Made by a program: the position numbers and the translations under genes
The notes under the pieces: model-generated
Seen by the model: the letters and a program-made list of their open reading frames with translations, nothing else
What the model was told of the DNA's origin: nothing
The model's database searches: none
Shown: one piece after another, positions 48,677 through 61,148 of the stretch
Position numbering within the stretch: the first letter of the stretch is position 1
Layout of the letters: the number at the start of each line of letters is the position of its first letter
NCBI RefSeq assembly: GCF_025766255.1
Contig: NW_026516768.1
Span: 98,928 to 162,927, forward strand
Origin: Zychaea mexicana
Lineage: Eukaryota > Mucoromycota > Mucoromycetes > Mucorales > Lichtheimiaceae
Length of the DNA: 64,000 bases
Direction: 5' to 3'

Positions 48677-49973
48677 TTAGTAGAAGGTAGCAGGGCGCTT
48701 GGCAATGAACAAGCGGCGCTGAGACTTCTCAGTGCGCTGGACACGGTGAGGAAGAGGGAAAGCGAGCTTGTTGTCCTGTTATATAGGCATCGGTAATGTT
48801 AGTCAAAGATTCCCCTTTCTTCTTCACTCGCCCCATATTACTATTGGATCTACTTTACCAAGAGCTGTCTGATGTACTGGCGACGGATGTCAGCGGCCTT
48901 GACTTCGGCGACCTAAATAATGAAAGCATGTATATTTTTGTGTTACCAACCAATCAATGCGAGAAGCTATCAAACTTTAATTCAAAAATGAATGAGCAGA
49001 CGTACGCGAATGATTTGGATCGACGAGAAACGGGCACGGTGACGAGCAGCCATGTCTTGGTCTATGATACAATCATATTGTTTAGTTTTCTTTTACATCT
49101 AAAAAATTCTGACGAGCGACTTACAGCAAGTGCCAACGGCCTCAACGCGCGACATGCCACGGTACTCCTTGTACATGTTGTGGGTACCAGAGCGCGAGTC
49201 GTAGCGGATCCAGATACCAAAGTTCTTGATCTGCTCAGGACGCTTTTCGTGGATCTGCAATCATCATAATGCACGCACACAGGGCATAATTAATACCATT
49301 AAACAATTCAGGGGGCACTTGTATCTCATCCCGACTCTTAAAAGTGCTGCACCAGAAACAATATATACCTCGTTGACTGAGACAATCTCACCAGCAGCCT
49401 TCTTGACCTTGCGAAGCTTCTTCAAAAAGTACCAGAAGCGCGACTTGGCAACAACCTCGTTGGGGGCAAAGACGCGCATGCGATACAACTTGGGTTGGGG
49501 CTCCTTGGTCGAAGGGAGCTTACGGCCGACCACCTTTTTTGTTTTCATAGAAAAAAAAAAGAAGGTAAGTACATCCGAACTCACTTCCTAAACTACTGCT
49601 TTGCATAAATTGTCCCAAATGACTTTTGTCCCAGATTTTCGGGACAGAAAAAAGAAAATTTGAGAGTTCGAATTCGAAATGTTGTAATTATATACCTGGT
49701 ACTCGTGGAACTAGTTTGTGATAGCAAATGCGTTCGTTTGGTAAGTCTTTTGTACATTTTGTTTATGAAATAAATTCCACCACACCATTTCCCTTCAATT
49801 TCCAATGTTGGAATTGTTTTGCTCTCATTTTTTTTCTTAAAGAATAAAGCATCCATCCATTGATGGTTTTAATCCATCCATCCTTTTATCCTTTTGTATC
49901 CACATACACACCCGTCCTTTCATTCATTTTTACATCTTCCCTATCTCCCCTTTTTGATACTTACTCGCGACAT
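48677..49973 (-). CDS. RPL20: 60S ribosomal protein eL20 (L18a/L20)
   Basis: Six exons: 49973-49965, 49533-49369, 49254-49125, 49061-49006, 48912-48859, 48775-48677; 170 residues. Exon 1 is 9 nt and encodes only MSR, followed by a 431-nt intron, a ribosomal-protein-gene pattern. The sequence continues [80 protein letters not shown] and ends AKRPATFY, the normal eL20 ending. I searched the first intron for snoRNA C/D boxes on the sense strand and saw none. Confidence 0.97.
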
Positions 49974-50465
49974 TTGATTGAAGGAGGTGCTTATGATTGC
50001 AACTCGTCGCCACGAGAAAATGGAAACTGAGATCCAATGATATTTCCATTTTTGGAATTCAGGTTATCCTTCCAGCGCAGCAGCTAAATAAGCTGTGGTC
50101 CTCCAACGTAATACACACACACACACACACACAGAGAGAGAGAGAAATAGGGATATACATTGTGGATGATAAACAAGGTTGTATTGTATGCAATATTAGA
50201 TGAGGAGATGATAAATGTCGTGTGGTAAAAAGAGACAACAGTATATTTTGCTTGTTATTGTTAATCTTGTTTCGAAGAAAAAATGTTATAAGACTACATT
50301 GGGTTCTGGTTTTCTTGTGAATGGTTATCGAGAAAAATATGTTGTGGGTTGAAATTGAATGGCTTGCGTTGTTGCTGCTGCTAAATTAATAGCATGTATA
50401 TATAACATTAATAAGATGTTAAATGAGCGTGTTGGTGTCTTGTTTCTTTCCCCCCCCTTTTTTTT

Positions 50466-51757
50466 TCATGCAGAGGTAAAGCCTGAACGCGATGGAGCAA
50501 TGACCGAGCGAACAGACTGATTCATATATCCACCCGACATACCAGAGGGTCTGCTTCGCAGAATCGCCCGAACGATACGACCTATTTTACACGTAGCATA
50601 TCCATCAAAAACAGTTAATAACGATGACACACACACACACACATCTTTTTCCCATTAATAGCTTTGCCTTACCATCCGCAACTTCATTATCCAATTTGTT
50701 GATGCAATCCAATGCCGATTGTTTTTGGACAAACTCAACTTCGGCTTCCCCAAACGAACGCCCCGTTTGGTCAACAGCGACTTCACAATGAGATACTTGG
50801 CCAAATTGTGCACAAATCATCTGCATAGAAAGTTCATGATGTGTTAGCTTACCAAAAATTACAAAGACGATACATCCCACCTCTGTCTTTCCCACTGGCA
50901 CTAGCCAAACCTTTTTTTCCCAAAACTTACCCGAATGTCATCCGCATTAGCACCTGGATCCAGGTTGCTTATCAGAACAATGGCCGGTCCTGATTCTCCT
51001 CGAATATTAAAACCATCGCTGCCATTGGCAAACATTGACGAAGAAGCAGCGCCATACGAAGCGCCACGGATCGAAAGACCACGCTGTGTTACGGGTCCTG
51101 CTGAAGGTCCTCTTGCTTCTGCTGCTGGACCTGTCGGTATGAATGGGTTCATTCGTCCGTTATTGATGTTGCGATTATTACGATTGCCGTTGTTGTGGTT
51201 GTTATTGCTGATATAATTGTTATTGCCGTTGCTGTTGTTACGTGATACTTTTTTCGTAATGACAATACTTGATGGATCGATCGTTGAAGACGACGACGAC
51301 AGCGCCGATGCAGTATTCTTCTGTCGTTGCTGTTGTTGTTTTTGTAATTGCATTTGTCCTCCACCTCCACCACGCTATAGTTGATTAGTGTTAACTTTTT
51401 TTTTTGTAATTGCATGTCGCGTTTATTAATACAGATCGATGAGAAAATAAAAGGATGGGAACAAGACTTTACTCGAGACGTAATGTTATTGTTGCCTTTT
51501 GCTGATTTGCCAATGGTTTTCGATTTCGAGCTTACAGAAAGGGGATTCTTGTTTCCACCACGTCGACCACCGCCACCATTGTTGTTGTTATTATTATTGG
51601 GAAATGAACTTCCACCTTGTCTGGTACGACCGCTACCTCCTCGGTTGCCTTGCTGCTTTGCTTTCGGTTGCGGCTTTGGTTGTTTTCTTTGATTCTTATC
51701 TTTACGCTTCTTTATAATGTCATCGAGCGAACGGTCGAGATCCATGGCAGAGCTCAT
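50466..51757 (-). CDS. Aly/REF-like mRNA export adaptor (RRM protein)
   Basis: Four exons: 51757-51473, 51374-50931, 50820-50673, 50581-50466; 330 residues. The N-terminal REF motif MDLDRSLDDIIKKRK, which in Yra1/ALYREF contacts the export machinery, is clear. RGG/N-rich linkers follow. One RRM begins GPAIVLISNLDPGANADDIR and continues FGQVSHCEVAVDQTGRSFGE, then EVEFVQKQSALDCINKL. RNP1 is degenerate (SFGEAEVEF), as in many REF proteins. The C-terminus RIVRAILRSRPSGMSGGYMN differs from the usual second REF motif. It probably couples mRNP assembly to nuclear export; the orthologue assignment is good but not certain. Confidence 0.85.
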
Positions 51758-54029
51758 TATTGTAAAGATTGCTTGAGTAGGAAGTGGGAGATGTGTGGTA
51801 TGTTTTTTAGTGGAACAAAAGATTCAAAATTGGGAAAAAGGGAGGGTGCCTTGATTAGAAATTACAGCAACTCCAGGCTCCAGATTTTGACAGCAGCTAG
51901 AAGCACTTGGCACAGCACATTCGCGGCGTAGCGAGCTTGTTTATCCATACTTTTTCTTTTGATTACTCTATGATAAATGATACAAGCTCAAAATGATTAA
52001 TGTTATGAAAATGATTATTTGGCATATACCTCTAAAGGTACCGTCGTAATAATGGGTATCAATTTCTTCTTTTTTCTTGTTAGTCTGTTTTTTGTTCGTT
52101 TGACATAAAGTTACCACCATCCATCATTCCCGTCAACAAACAGTCTTCAACAGTGCATGATCATCATCTACAGTGAACATACAACTCTTTCGAATTGTGT
52201 TGGAGCTGCGCAAAATTTAGACGTGATATCCAAACAAAAACAACAGCACGACTTGATGCTACGTCCCTTGAGTAGTATCATTCGGCATTGGTCTCTATTT
52301 CTTCCAATCATTTTATGTTAAAGTTCAAACGCTAACCAGCAGCTTACATAATTTGAAACGCTAGTTACATTGTCTAAGAATTCAAAATATGGATATTTGT
52401 CGTGGACGTATGTATTATGGCTGCCGTGCTGCTCTCCATCAAAGTGTAAAACACTTTTGGTCTTTAATGGTAAACATGAGCACCTATTTTCTCAATAACA
52501 TCTCCAATTGAAAACAATTCTACTGTATGCTGTTGCTACACATCACATAAGTGCAAGTGCCAAGTCGACATCAGCGAAAAGATATAGATAATGGGATCGT
52601 CCATTTATATCAAGTCATCTTCTTTCTGTTCTTTATAAATTTTTGCTATGCCTACGTTTTCTGAAAAAGCAAACTTTATTCACGAGTATCGTGCATAGTA
52701 GTAATCTCTTTGATCAGAGAAACTGTCAGATATATGGAGCAGAAGCTAGCCATCATAGCTAAACATCATGCATATGGAGAAGAAGAAATCGTCGCATTTA
52801 CACCGGACAGCCGTGTTTTACCTTGGTCCCGCGTTTCGACATATTGTCTTTGAATGTGCGTTTCTGATGCACGTTTCAGCACCACCAGAAAGAAAGCACC
52901 TCAAAAGCAGACGACATTTACAAGGATCGTGTACGTTGAGAATATCTTTTCGACACCAACAGAAACAGTAATGCGCATCATCAAGCTAATATTTATGAGC
53001 CCAAGATCGTGATGAATGGCTACACTACAAGCAAGAATGCTGCAAGCTGAAATCTAGTCAATACACTTATCCTCGATTGTCCAAAAAGATATGTTTTCAT
53101 TGCAATTTTCTCAACGGCAGCACGACACTACTGTATAATTAATAAATGGTCTAACAACTGCGTTGATAAAAAGCGGAACTACTGACCTTTTTAATGACGC
53201 GTAAAGCTCTTGTGACGGGGTACTGGTGGGGAGCGACAACTGGTTAACGCATTGGCTGCTCTCCTCCCTTCGACCCAGATGGCTTGTACTTGTAGAAAGT
53301 GCGGGTCGAAGGCCGTTTAGATGTTTTCTCAAACTGGCCTGTTGTCACTTTTGGAGCGTAACATGCATGGATCAAAGAATCGCATATGATAATGATATAT
53401 TTTCAGCAATGCTAGTGCATATTACTACACCCAAAATCTATACTGGAAAGGTACGGCTTGTATGCGTCTGCTGCATATTAGCAAATAACCATTAGTAGTG
53501 TACAAAAGCGCCCGACAACGTCGAGAAACTACATACAGGGTGATCAGTAAACCTCAAAACTACGTAAATAATAATACTTGTGCATGCATGAATTGCAAAG
53601 GAGCAAATTATCTTTGTTGTTATGTAGGAGAGTGTTGTTAATGTTGATGCTGACGTTGTGGTGCCTGAGACGTTCTAAACTAAAAAGCAGGGCACCCAGC
53701 TGCTGCACCCTCGTCATTCTGCTTGCACCATCGATCATCGTTGATCTCAGGCAACTATAGTTATCTTCTCCTGTCGCAACTAAACTACATATGGAAACTA
53801 TATGCTAAGGCCACATGAGCTTTACCATTACAGGCATCTCATGTCTTACAGCGCTCATCATGAATAATTACAGCTCATCGCCTGTGACGTAGTATGGGTG
53901 TGCATGCACTAAGAAAACCTTCATATAAAGTGAGAGTGGGAGTTGTACACCATATAAAAACGTGTACACGTCTTTCTTTTTTGTTTCGTCACATTAATAT
54001 TTTCCTTCTTTACTCATCGTCTGAAAAGC
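51758..54029. other. Intergenic region, nothing recognised
   Basis: 2.3 kb between divergent genes. A somewhat GC-richer minus-strand frame (53332-53111) is open but matches nothing I know. No RNA gene or transposon end is seen. Confidence 0.5.
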
Positions 54030-55732
54030 ATGACGCAACAAGAAACAAATTCGGCTGAACAAAATATTGAGATCTGGAAGATCAAGCGTCTCATCAAAGG
54101 CCTTGAAGCTGCAAGAGGGTAACTTACTACTACTGCTACTACTACCTCCAATAAGAGCTGTCGCTTTCCTTCTATCAAACCTGAACGTAAACGGTTGCCG
54201 CGATTTACTAACTAGCCTCACATCCCTTAGCAATGGCACATCCATGATCTCCCTTATAATCCGTAAGTGTTTTCGAAATTCAAGGAAAAGAGTAGGGAGA
54301 AAGAAAAATATAGCGTCGTATCCCATGTTAATGTAAAACTTTAGCACCAAACTACCAACTCTCCCGCATGACAAGAATGTTGACGGATGAGTTTGGAACG
54401 GCGTCGAATATCAAATCCCGCGTGAACCGGCTCTCTGTATTGAGCGCTATTACATCCACCCAACAGCGATTGAAGCTCTATAGCAGAGGTATCTTGACAA
54501 TGATGATTCTCTCTGTGTGTGTGTGAGTGGTAACGTGCTGCGGTGACGAGGATCACAAAAGAACTGATCAATGTGGATTGTTACACAGTGCCCAGGAATG
54601 GCCTGGTGCTTTACTGCGGCACGGTGGTGACAGAAGAAGGGAAGGAAAAGAAGGTCAACATTGACTTTGAGCCCCACAAACCTTTAAACAAGTCATTGTA
54701 TCTCTGCGACAATAAATTCCATACAGAAGCATTGCGGGAGCTGTTGGAATCCGACTCCAAGTTTGGCTTCATCGTCATGGATGGTAACGGCACTTTGTTT
54801 GGCTCGCTTGCTGGTAACACACGTGAGGTTATCCACAAGTTCCAAGTTGATCTGCCCAAGAAGCACGGTCGCGGTGGTCAATCAGCAGTTCGTTTTGCTC
54901 GTCAAAGAGAGGAGAAGCGACACAACTACGTGCGTAAAGTGGCCGAGTTGGCGACAGATTTCTTTATCACGAACGACAAAATCAATGTCACCGGTCTTGT
55001 ATTGGCTGGTTCTGCCGATTTCAAGACGGAACTATCGCAGTCCGATCTGTTTGATCCGAGGTTGGCATCCAAGGTGCTGCGCGTGGTGGACGTATCGTAT
55101 GGTGGCGAGAATGGATTTAATCAGGCCATTCAACTATCGGCCGAGTCCTTGTCTAATGTCAAGTTTGTCCAAGAAAAGAAATTGATCCAGCAATACTTTG
55201 ATGAAATTTCCCAAGACAGTGGCAAATTCTGCTACGGCGTGGATGATACGCTCAAGGCGCTTGAGATGGGCGCGGTTGATCGCTTGATTGTCTGGGAAAA
55301 CCTGGACACAGTCCGCTGCACTTTGCGAGATGACGAAAACCAAGAGCAGGTGATGCACGTTACCAAGGAGCAAGAGCGTGACCATTCGCTGTTCAAAGAA
55401 AAGACTCAGAGTGACGAGGTCGAGGTTGTTCATTCAGTGCCTTTGTTGGAATGGTTCACAGAGGCTTACAAGGATTATGGCGCTACGCTAGACTTCGTCA
55501 CTAACCGCTCGCAAGAGGGTGCCCAGTTTGTGAAAGGCTTTGGTGGTGTTGGTGGCCTTCTTCGCTACAAGGTATGCATATTTTTGTTGATTTAATCAAG
55601 TTGTAGATGAGAGGGGAACAAGTAACCAGATTTTGCTAATAAACAACTGGCAAAAAACCTGCTTTATGTGATTTTTAGGTCAACTTTGAGCAATTCATGT
55701 ACGATTCCGAAGAAGAATTCTTCTCTGATTGA
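54030..55732 (+). CDS. SUP45: Eukaryotic release factor eRF1
   Basis: Recognises all three stop codons and triggers peptidyl-tRNA hydrolysis. Exons: 54030-54118, 54231-54262, 54345-54488, 54589-55571, 55679-55732; 433 residues, family length. Diagnostic motifs all appear: TASNIKS with NIKS and YLCDNKF (YxCxxxF) for stop-codon decoding, and [11 protein letters not shown] containing the catalytic GGQ. The C-terminal eRF3-binding domain is complete, ending [11 protein letters not shown]. Exon 2 is only 32 nt. NIKS and YxCxxxF are both canonical, so standard stop codons are expected. Confidence 0.98.
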
Positions 55733-55876
55733 ATTTTACTTCCAGTGTCCAGAGTCGCGGGTGGGTCGTTACGGCGGTGGCAGCCGCGCCGAGAAGAAGA
55801 TGAACGATGGCGGCGCCACATAGCGGGAGATGCTACTTATGCTACAACAGCAATAAGCAGGGAAAAAGAGGACTTT

Positions 55877-56452
55877 ATGTCGACATTGCCTCCGCTAGTA
55901 GCAGCAGTAACAGCAGATCTGCAGCAGCATTACATTCCTGGATATTCAGACGATGCTGACGTTGAGAACCACGCCGACAACAGTGATAATGACGACGACG
56001 ACCTTTTTGGACTCACTCTGGACATTGGAACAAGCAACTTCAAGTCGATGGATTTGAGAGACACTGACAAAAACAACAACCCGCTCAAATACTGTCGCAC
56101 ATCTTTTAGCGAAAAGTCTCCGGATGACTTTGCTGCTAGATGTTATACACTAGTCAACGCTACGACGCGAATGAGATACGACTTTCAACAAAGGTAAGTC
56201 TCCACTTGTCGACATTGTGCTCCGTTTTCATGTAAGCGCTGAAAAGCAGAAAGTGTGTATACCATGTGTAGCTGTTGCATTCAATTACTATTGCTCTTGT
56301 ATGATTGCTACATCATTACTTAAGCGCGAGCAAAAAGAAAAAAGATCCTGCTCTATTTTCTTAAAAACTTTCATTTTCTGTTATAACTTTTTCTTTCTTC
56401 AAGTATCCGTTTGGATATCATCAATTGTCATTTTTCTTGCCTATATGAATAA
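55877..56452 (+). CDS. Possible small protein between eRF1 and VPS34
   Basis: Two exons, 55877-56193 and 56404-56452, joined by a good GTAAGT donor and TTCTTCAAG acceptor, would give about 121 residues. The N-terminal part is acidic (VENHADNSDNDDDDLFGLTL), then FSEKSPDDFAARCYTLVNA. No family is recognised. The frame is also open upstream to the eRF1 stop without an ATG. It may instead be 5' non-coding sequence of VPS34, whose ATG is only 114 bp further on. Confidence 0.35.
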
Positions 56453-56566
56453 CCCTCTGTTTATCTCTGATAAAAATTATCAAAATAAATCATATTGGAA
56501 TCTCTTATCCTATAAATTCGTGATCACTTTTTTAAACTCTGCTGCGTTCGTTCATGCTACTCAAAT

Positions 56567-59500
56567 ATGGATTTTTCATATTGCTTAAGTAAAAACGTCG
56601 AGCTACCCGTGTCAATTCGAATGTAGGCATTAGCGAAAACAGCATTAGATACATACTTTATATCTGCTTCTGCTTGACATGAACCGCAACCTTCTCAATT
56701 CAATCCTTTTCTCCATTAGTGCTACGCTTGAAGGATCGTGCGATCGAAAACAGTGGACGAACAGTTTGGACGACATTGCTGAAGGGTAGGCGTCAGATTG
56801 CATTTCTTCCTTACACGAAGCTTTAAATTGATAGTGAAGGTTACTAAAGCTGAATAACTACGTAAAAAAAACCTCAGGGTCAACTCTGACTTTTTTGTTA
56901 CGGTGCAGTTGTATGGCGATAATAAGCCGTTGACAGTGCCTGTTCGGACTAGCTACAAGGCGTTTACCAACCATCATGCGTAATGTATCAGTCCCTGATA
57001 ATCATGCAATGATATATCATGTAGCTAACTCTGAGAATTGGAAATAGCTGGAACGAATGGTTGACGTTACCGATAAAATATTGCGACTTGCCGTCTTCGG
57101 CTCAATGTGCTATCACTGTGTGGGATATTGTTGGACCACGGAAACCTGTACCTGTAGGCGGCACAACATTGGAATTATTCGGTAAACACTTGTAAGTCAT
57201 ACTTTAGCTTTCCCTTTTACACGTCATCGGTATTCTTTGATGCCAAATCACTCATCGACTATTCAGCACTTTACGCAGGGGCAAGCAGAAACTACATATT
57301 TGGCCGGGGAAGGAAGCGGATGGCCGAGTAAATACTACAACTCCAAGCAAAGTCAAATTGGACGATGATATGGAAAAACTTGAAAAGGTTAAAACTCGCT
57401 CATCTGAATAACCGACGATCGTTGCTGCTCCCTAACGAAGATGATTGTATATGTTTACATTCTTTAGCTTGTCAAACGGTACGACTGTGGAGATATACGG
57501 CCAGTTGAGTGGTTGGACAAGCTGGCGTTTCGACAGATCGAGCAAATCCATATGGTATGTTCTTTATAGAAAAACGCTTGTTTGTATGTCAAAAACTGAT
57601 TTTCTTATAATTCTATAACAACTGTTAGAAGGCGGCAGAAAGAGCGACAGAAATGGCCTTGTATGTCGATCTTCCCAAGTTTGATTTCCCAGTTGTCTTT
57701 GGAGAAACGGTATGTCTAGTATCTTAAAATCGGCAAAAAGATGAAGCGAAGATCAAGGTTGAGCTGATTATATATTTTGATATAACAGGAATATACCCTT
57801 CCAAGTGTAGCGTCGGCCTTATCCAATCCACAGCAACCATCAAATCAAACAAACGCTGCTATTGCAAATGCCATGAATCAGCCCATGTATACCGAGAATG
57901 GAAATCCAATCCAATCATCCAATACCCACCCTACCGATAACCCACAAAATTATTCGCTTGTTTTGGATCTGGATATTGCTCGCGATAATCCAGTTGAAGC
58001 CAAGCACCGCCGTTTAGTCCGTAGCCATAGAAACGGACCCCTGGACCGTGATCTGAAACCAAATCCTAAAATTCGTGATGAACTCAACGTAAGTCATGCA
58101 AAGCACTAGTGTGCGTAGCACATACGAGTGATTCCAACAATATGCTGACTAGCAGTTGTTGCTGGTGATGTATATAGAATATCATGTCATACCCTCCAAC
58201 ACAAACACTCACGACCGAAGAAAAAGATCTTGTCTGGAAGTTCCGATTTTATCTCACGCGAGACAAAAGGGTAAAGATTCTATTCTTCCAAAAATTAAAT
58301 CTACCATGTATCATTTAAACTCCAAGCTAACTCCTGTCTACTTGAAATTATCAAGGCACTCACCAAGTTTCTCAAATGTGTGGTATGGACGGATCCAACC
58401 GAAGTCCGCCAAGCAGTCGATTTGCTGCCACTCTGGGTTGACATTGACGTTGATGATGCGCTAGAGTTGCTGGGTAAAGAGTTTGGCAATCGATCGGTAC
58501 GCTCGTATGCTGTCAACCAACTGCGAAAAGCAGACGATGATGTAAGTATGGAATGTCCAAGCACTCTTTCCTTTCCTCCCTTCAAACGCTATCTACTTAT
58601 TGCCAATTGGCTGCCACGTGAATGTACTTATTAGGACCTGCTGTTGTATTTGCTACAACTTGTTCAGGCTCTCAAGTTCGAGCATCTGGTCGAAAAGGGT
58701 CCACAATCATATGACTCGTCGTTGCTTCAATTTCTAATTGACCGAGCAATTCGAAACCCTATCTTGGGCAACTACTTCCATTGGTATTTGATGGTTGAAT
58801 GCGGGGACAAGGTAGTCGGAAAAATGTATGGGAAGGTTGCATTTCAATATTTTACAACGTTACTCGAGGTAAGACTAAAAAATGTATTCCTGTTTAGTAG
58901 TTACATGGACTGCTGATGTAAATTTTGTAGCTAAAAAGATACAATGTCTTTTTGTAGGCTCCTAATGGATATAAACGACGCGATGTGCTTCGAGAACAAG
59001 GGGAACTAGTGCTGTCTATGTCAAAGCTATCAAAAGAGGTCCGACTAATGAAAGACGTCAGAGCTAAAAAGGTATACCATTTAGATATTCTTTATAGACA
59101 GTAAATCCTACATTGGAAGGAAAAATCAGTGTTATGCTGGCCAGTACTGATGCTTGTTATTTGCTTAGATTGAAAAAATGCGTGTAATGCTGTCTGATCC
59201 TAAAGGGATGTTGGCCAATATACCCGATCTTCCGTTGCCACTTGATCCAGCAAAGACCGTATCTCGAGTCATTCCTGGTAAGACATCAAAACTGAAACTG
59301 TTGATATTTGCTGTTTGTGTTGCTCGGAAAATGAAATATATTAACGCACAAAAAAAATATGACAGCAAAATCTAGCATCTTCAACAGTAACCTGCAGCCA
59401 TTACGATTAACATTTGTTTGTCAAGACGAGACAGAATATCCGGTATGTAACATCTATTTCTCTTGGTTTTGCTTTGATTGAATCATAAGAGAAAATGCCG

Positions 59501-60480
59501 AAAAGCATATCTAATGCGATTTTCATGTTGGGAAAAAAGGTTATTTTCAAGAATGGTGATGATTTGCGACAGGACCAGCTTGTGATTCAAATTATCACGT
59601 TGATGGACAAACTGCTACGAAAGGAGAATCTCGATTTAAAGCTGACGCCCTACAAAGTACTTGCTACTGGAACAGAGCATGGATTGGTACAGTTTATACC
59701 GTCAAAGCCTCTTGCTGCGGTATTGAACGAGCATCAAAATAGCGTTGTCGAATTCTTGAAGCAACATCACCCAGACGATGGGCCTGACAACATTATGGGA
59801 GTCGATGCTCAGGTCATGGAAACCTATATCCGCAGTTGTGGTGAGATTTGTTACGAAAAAGATTTCCTTTGGCGATTTGAACGATTAACTTTTTTCCCTT
59901 TTATTATCTATCAACAGCCGGATATTGTGTCATTACGTATTTGTTAGGCGTTGGCGATCGCCATTTGGATAACCTGCTACTTTCTCCAGATGGTAAGGAG
60001 CATGTTCTCTGTATATCATAGATAGCGCTTCCCTTTCAACCCGACATGAAGATGACATACTTTTACACACGTAACATAGGCCATCTATTCCACGTTGATT
60101 TTGGATTCATCTTGGGCCGTGATCCAAAACCTTTCCCGCCGCCCATGAAACTATGCAAAGAAATGATTGAAGCGATGGGTGGTGCAAATTCACGTCACTA
60201 TAACAAGTTCCGACAATATTGCTATACAGCATTCACAACTCTAAGACGTAACGCCAACCTGATTCTCAACTTGTTTGCTTTGATGGTGGATGCGAACATA
60301 CCGGATATCAAGATCGAACCCGACAAGGCAGTCTACAAAGTCCAGGAAAAGTTCAGATTGGATTTATCCGAGGAAGCAGCTATTGCATATTTCCAAAGCC
60401 TGATCTCAGAAAGTGTTAATGCACTTTTCCCTCAGATTATGGAGACAGTTCATAAATGGGCCCAGTATTGGAGAAGCTAA
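56567..60480 (+). CDS. VPS34: Class III phosphatidylinositol 3-kinase Vps34
   Basis: Makes PI3P on endosomes and autophagosomal membranes. Seventeen exons: 56567-56622, 56720-56785, 56878-56979, 57048-57191, 57267-57387, 57468-57554, 57629-57709, 57789-58088, 58178-58270, 58356-58541, 58635-58868, 58958-59071, 59169-59277, 59366-59442, 59540-59840, 59918-59992, 60080-60480; 848 residues. The N-terminus [20 protein letters not shown] leads into the C2 domain. A helical (PIK) domain follows, containing [20 protein letters not shown] and [12 protein letters not shown]. The kinase domain contains [14 protein letters not shown], catalytic GVGDRHLDN, activation segment DFGFILG and the family C-terminus [13 protein letters not shown]. 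The insertion at about residues 225-290 is N/Q/P-rich, where family members vary. Confidence 0.97.
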
Positions 60481-61148
60481 AAAGTCAATAAATCGCATGC
60501 TTGTTTGTCGCAGCAGACCCCGGAATGAAAAATTGTATTGACAAGAGTGCTACGGTTTAAGTGGGATGCTTGATAATTTAGCTTTGTGCTGCCAAACACA
60601 CACACAGATGATCATCATCATTGTTGTCTGACAGCAGAACATATCAAGGGGCTGATTTTATCCGGATTGCTGCAAAAGGGCTCATCCAGATTTTGTCAGT
60701 GCTTTTCTTTCATGTAATAATATATGGGCTTCATTTGGATCCCGATGCTGCTTTATGACTAAACTTTAATAATGTGTTATCCCGATGCAGTAACATGTAT
60801 CTTGTGCTGGTGTTGACGAGGTGATGAACCCATCAGCTTCTGTTGTATGATATGTTTAGCTGGTTCACTCATGTGAGCCAGGTAATTAACAGAAAGTGCA
60901 TCATTGTTTCTCAAAACAACAATCAGTCCAGACAACAAAAAGCCCCATATGCCAAAACATCAAAGCGCGTGTGCACTTTCCAAAACGACCAAAGAACCAG
61001 TGCGGTGTGCAAAGCATGTGGTCTGTTACACCAACGGTTGAACTCTCTCACCCGTTGTGGTTTTTGTTTCTTTCAAAATAAGTGGCACGGACCTGGTATA
61101 GTCTACTTTCTCTCCTTTCCTTTTCTCTTTTATATATACTTACCACTA
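60481..61148. other. Intergenic region between VPS34 and the DysF peroxin
   Basis: 3' flank of VPS34 and promoter of the next gene. A TATATATA stretch near 61132-61138 lies just upstream of the chosen ATG. The open frame continues back to 60843 but its composition is non-coding. Confidence 0.5.

Noticed and set aside
49534..49964. Possible intronic snoRNA in RPL20 intron 1
   Set aside because: No C box (TGATGA) with a matching D box was found on the sense strand of the intron.
60843..61148. N-terminal extension of the DysF peroxin
   Set aside because: Open and in frame, but residues look like translated intergenic DNA and a TATA-like stretch lies just before the ATG at 61149.
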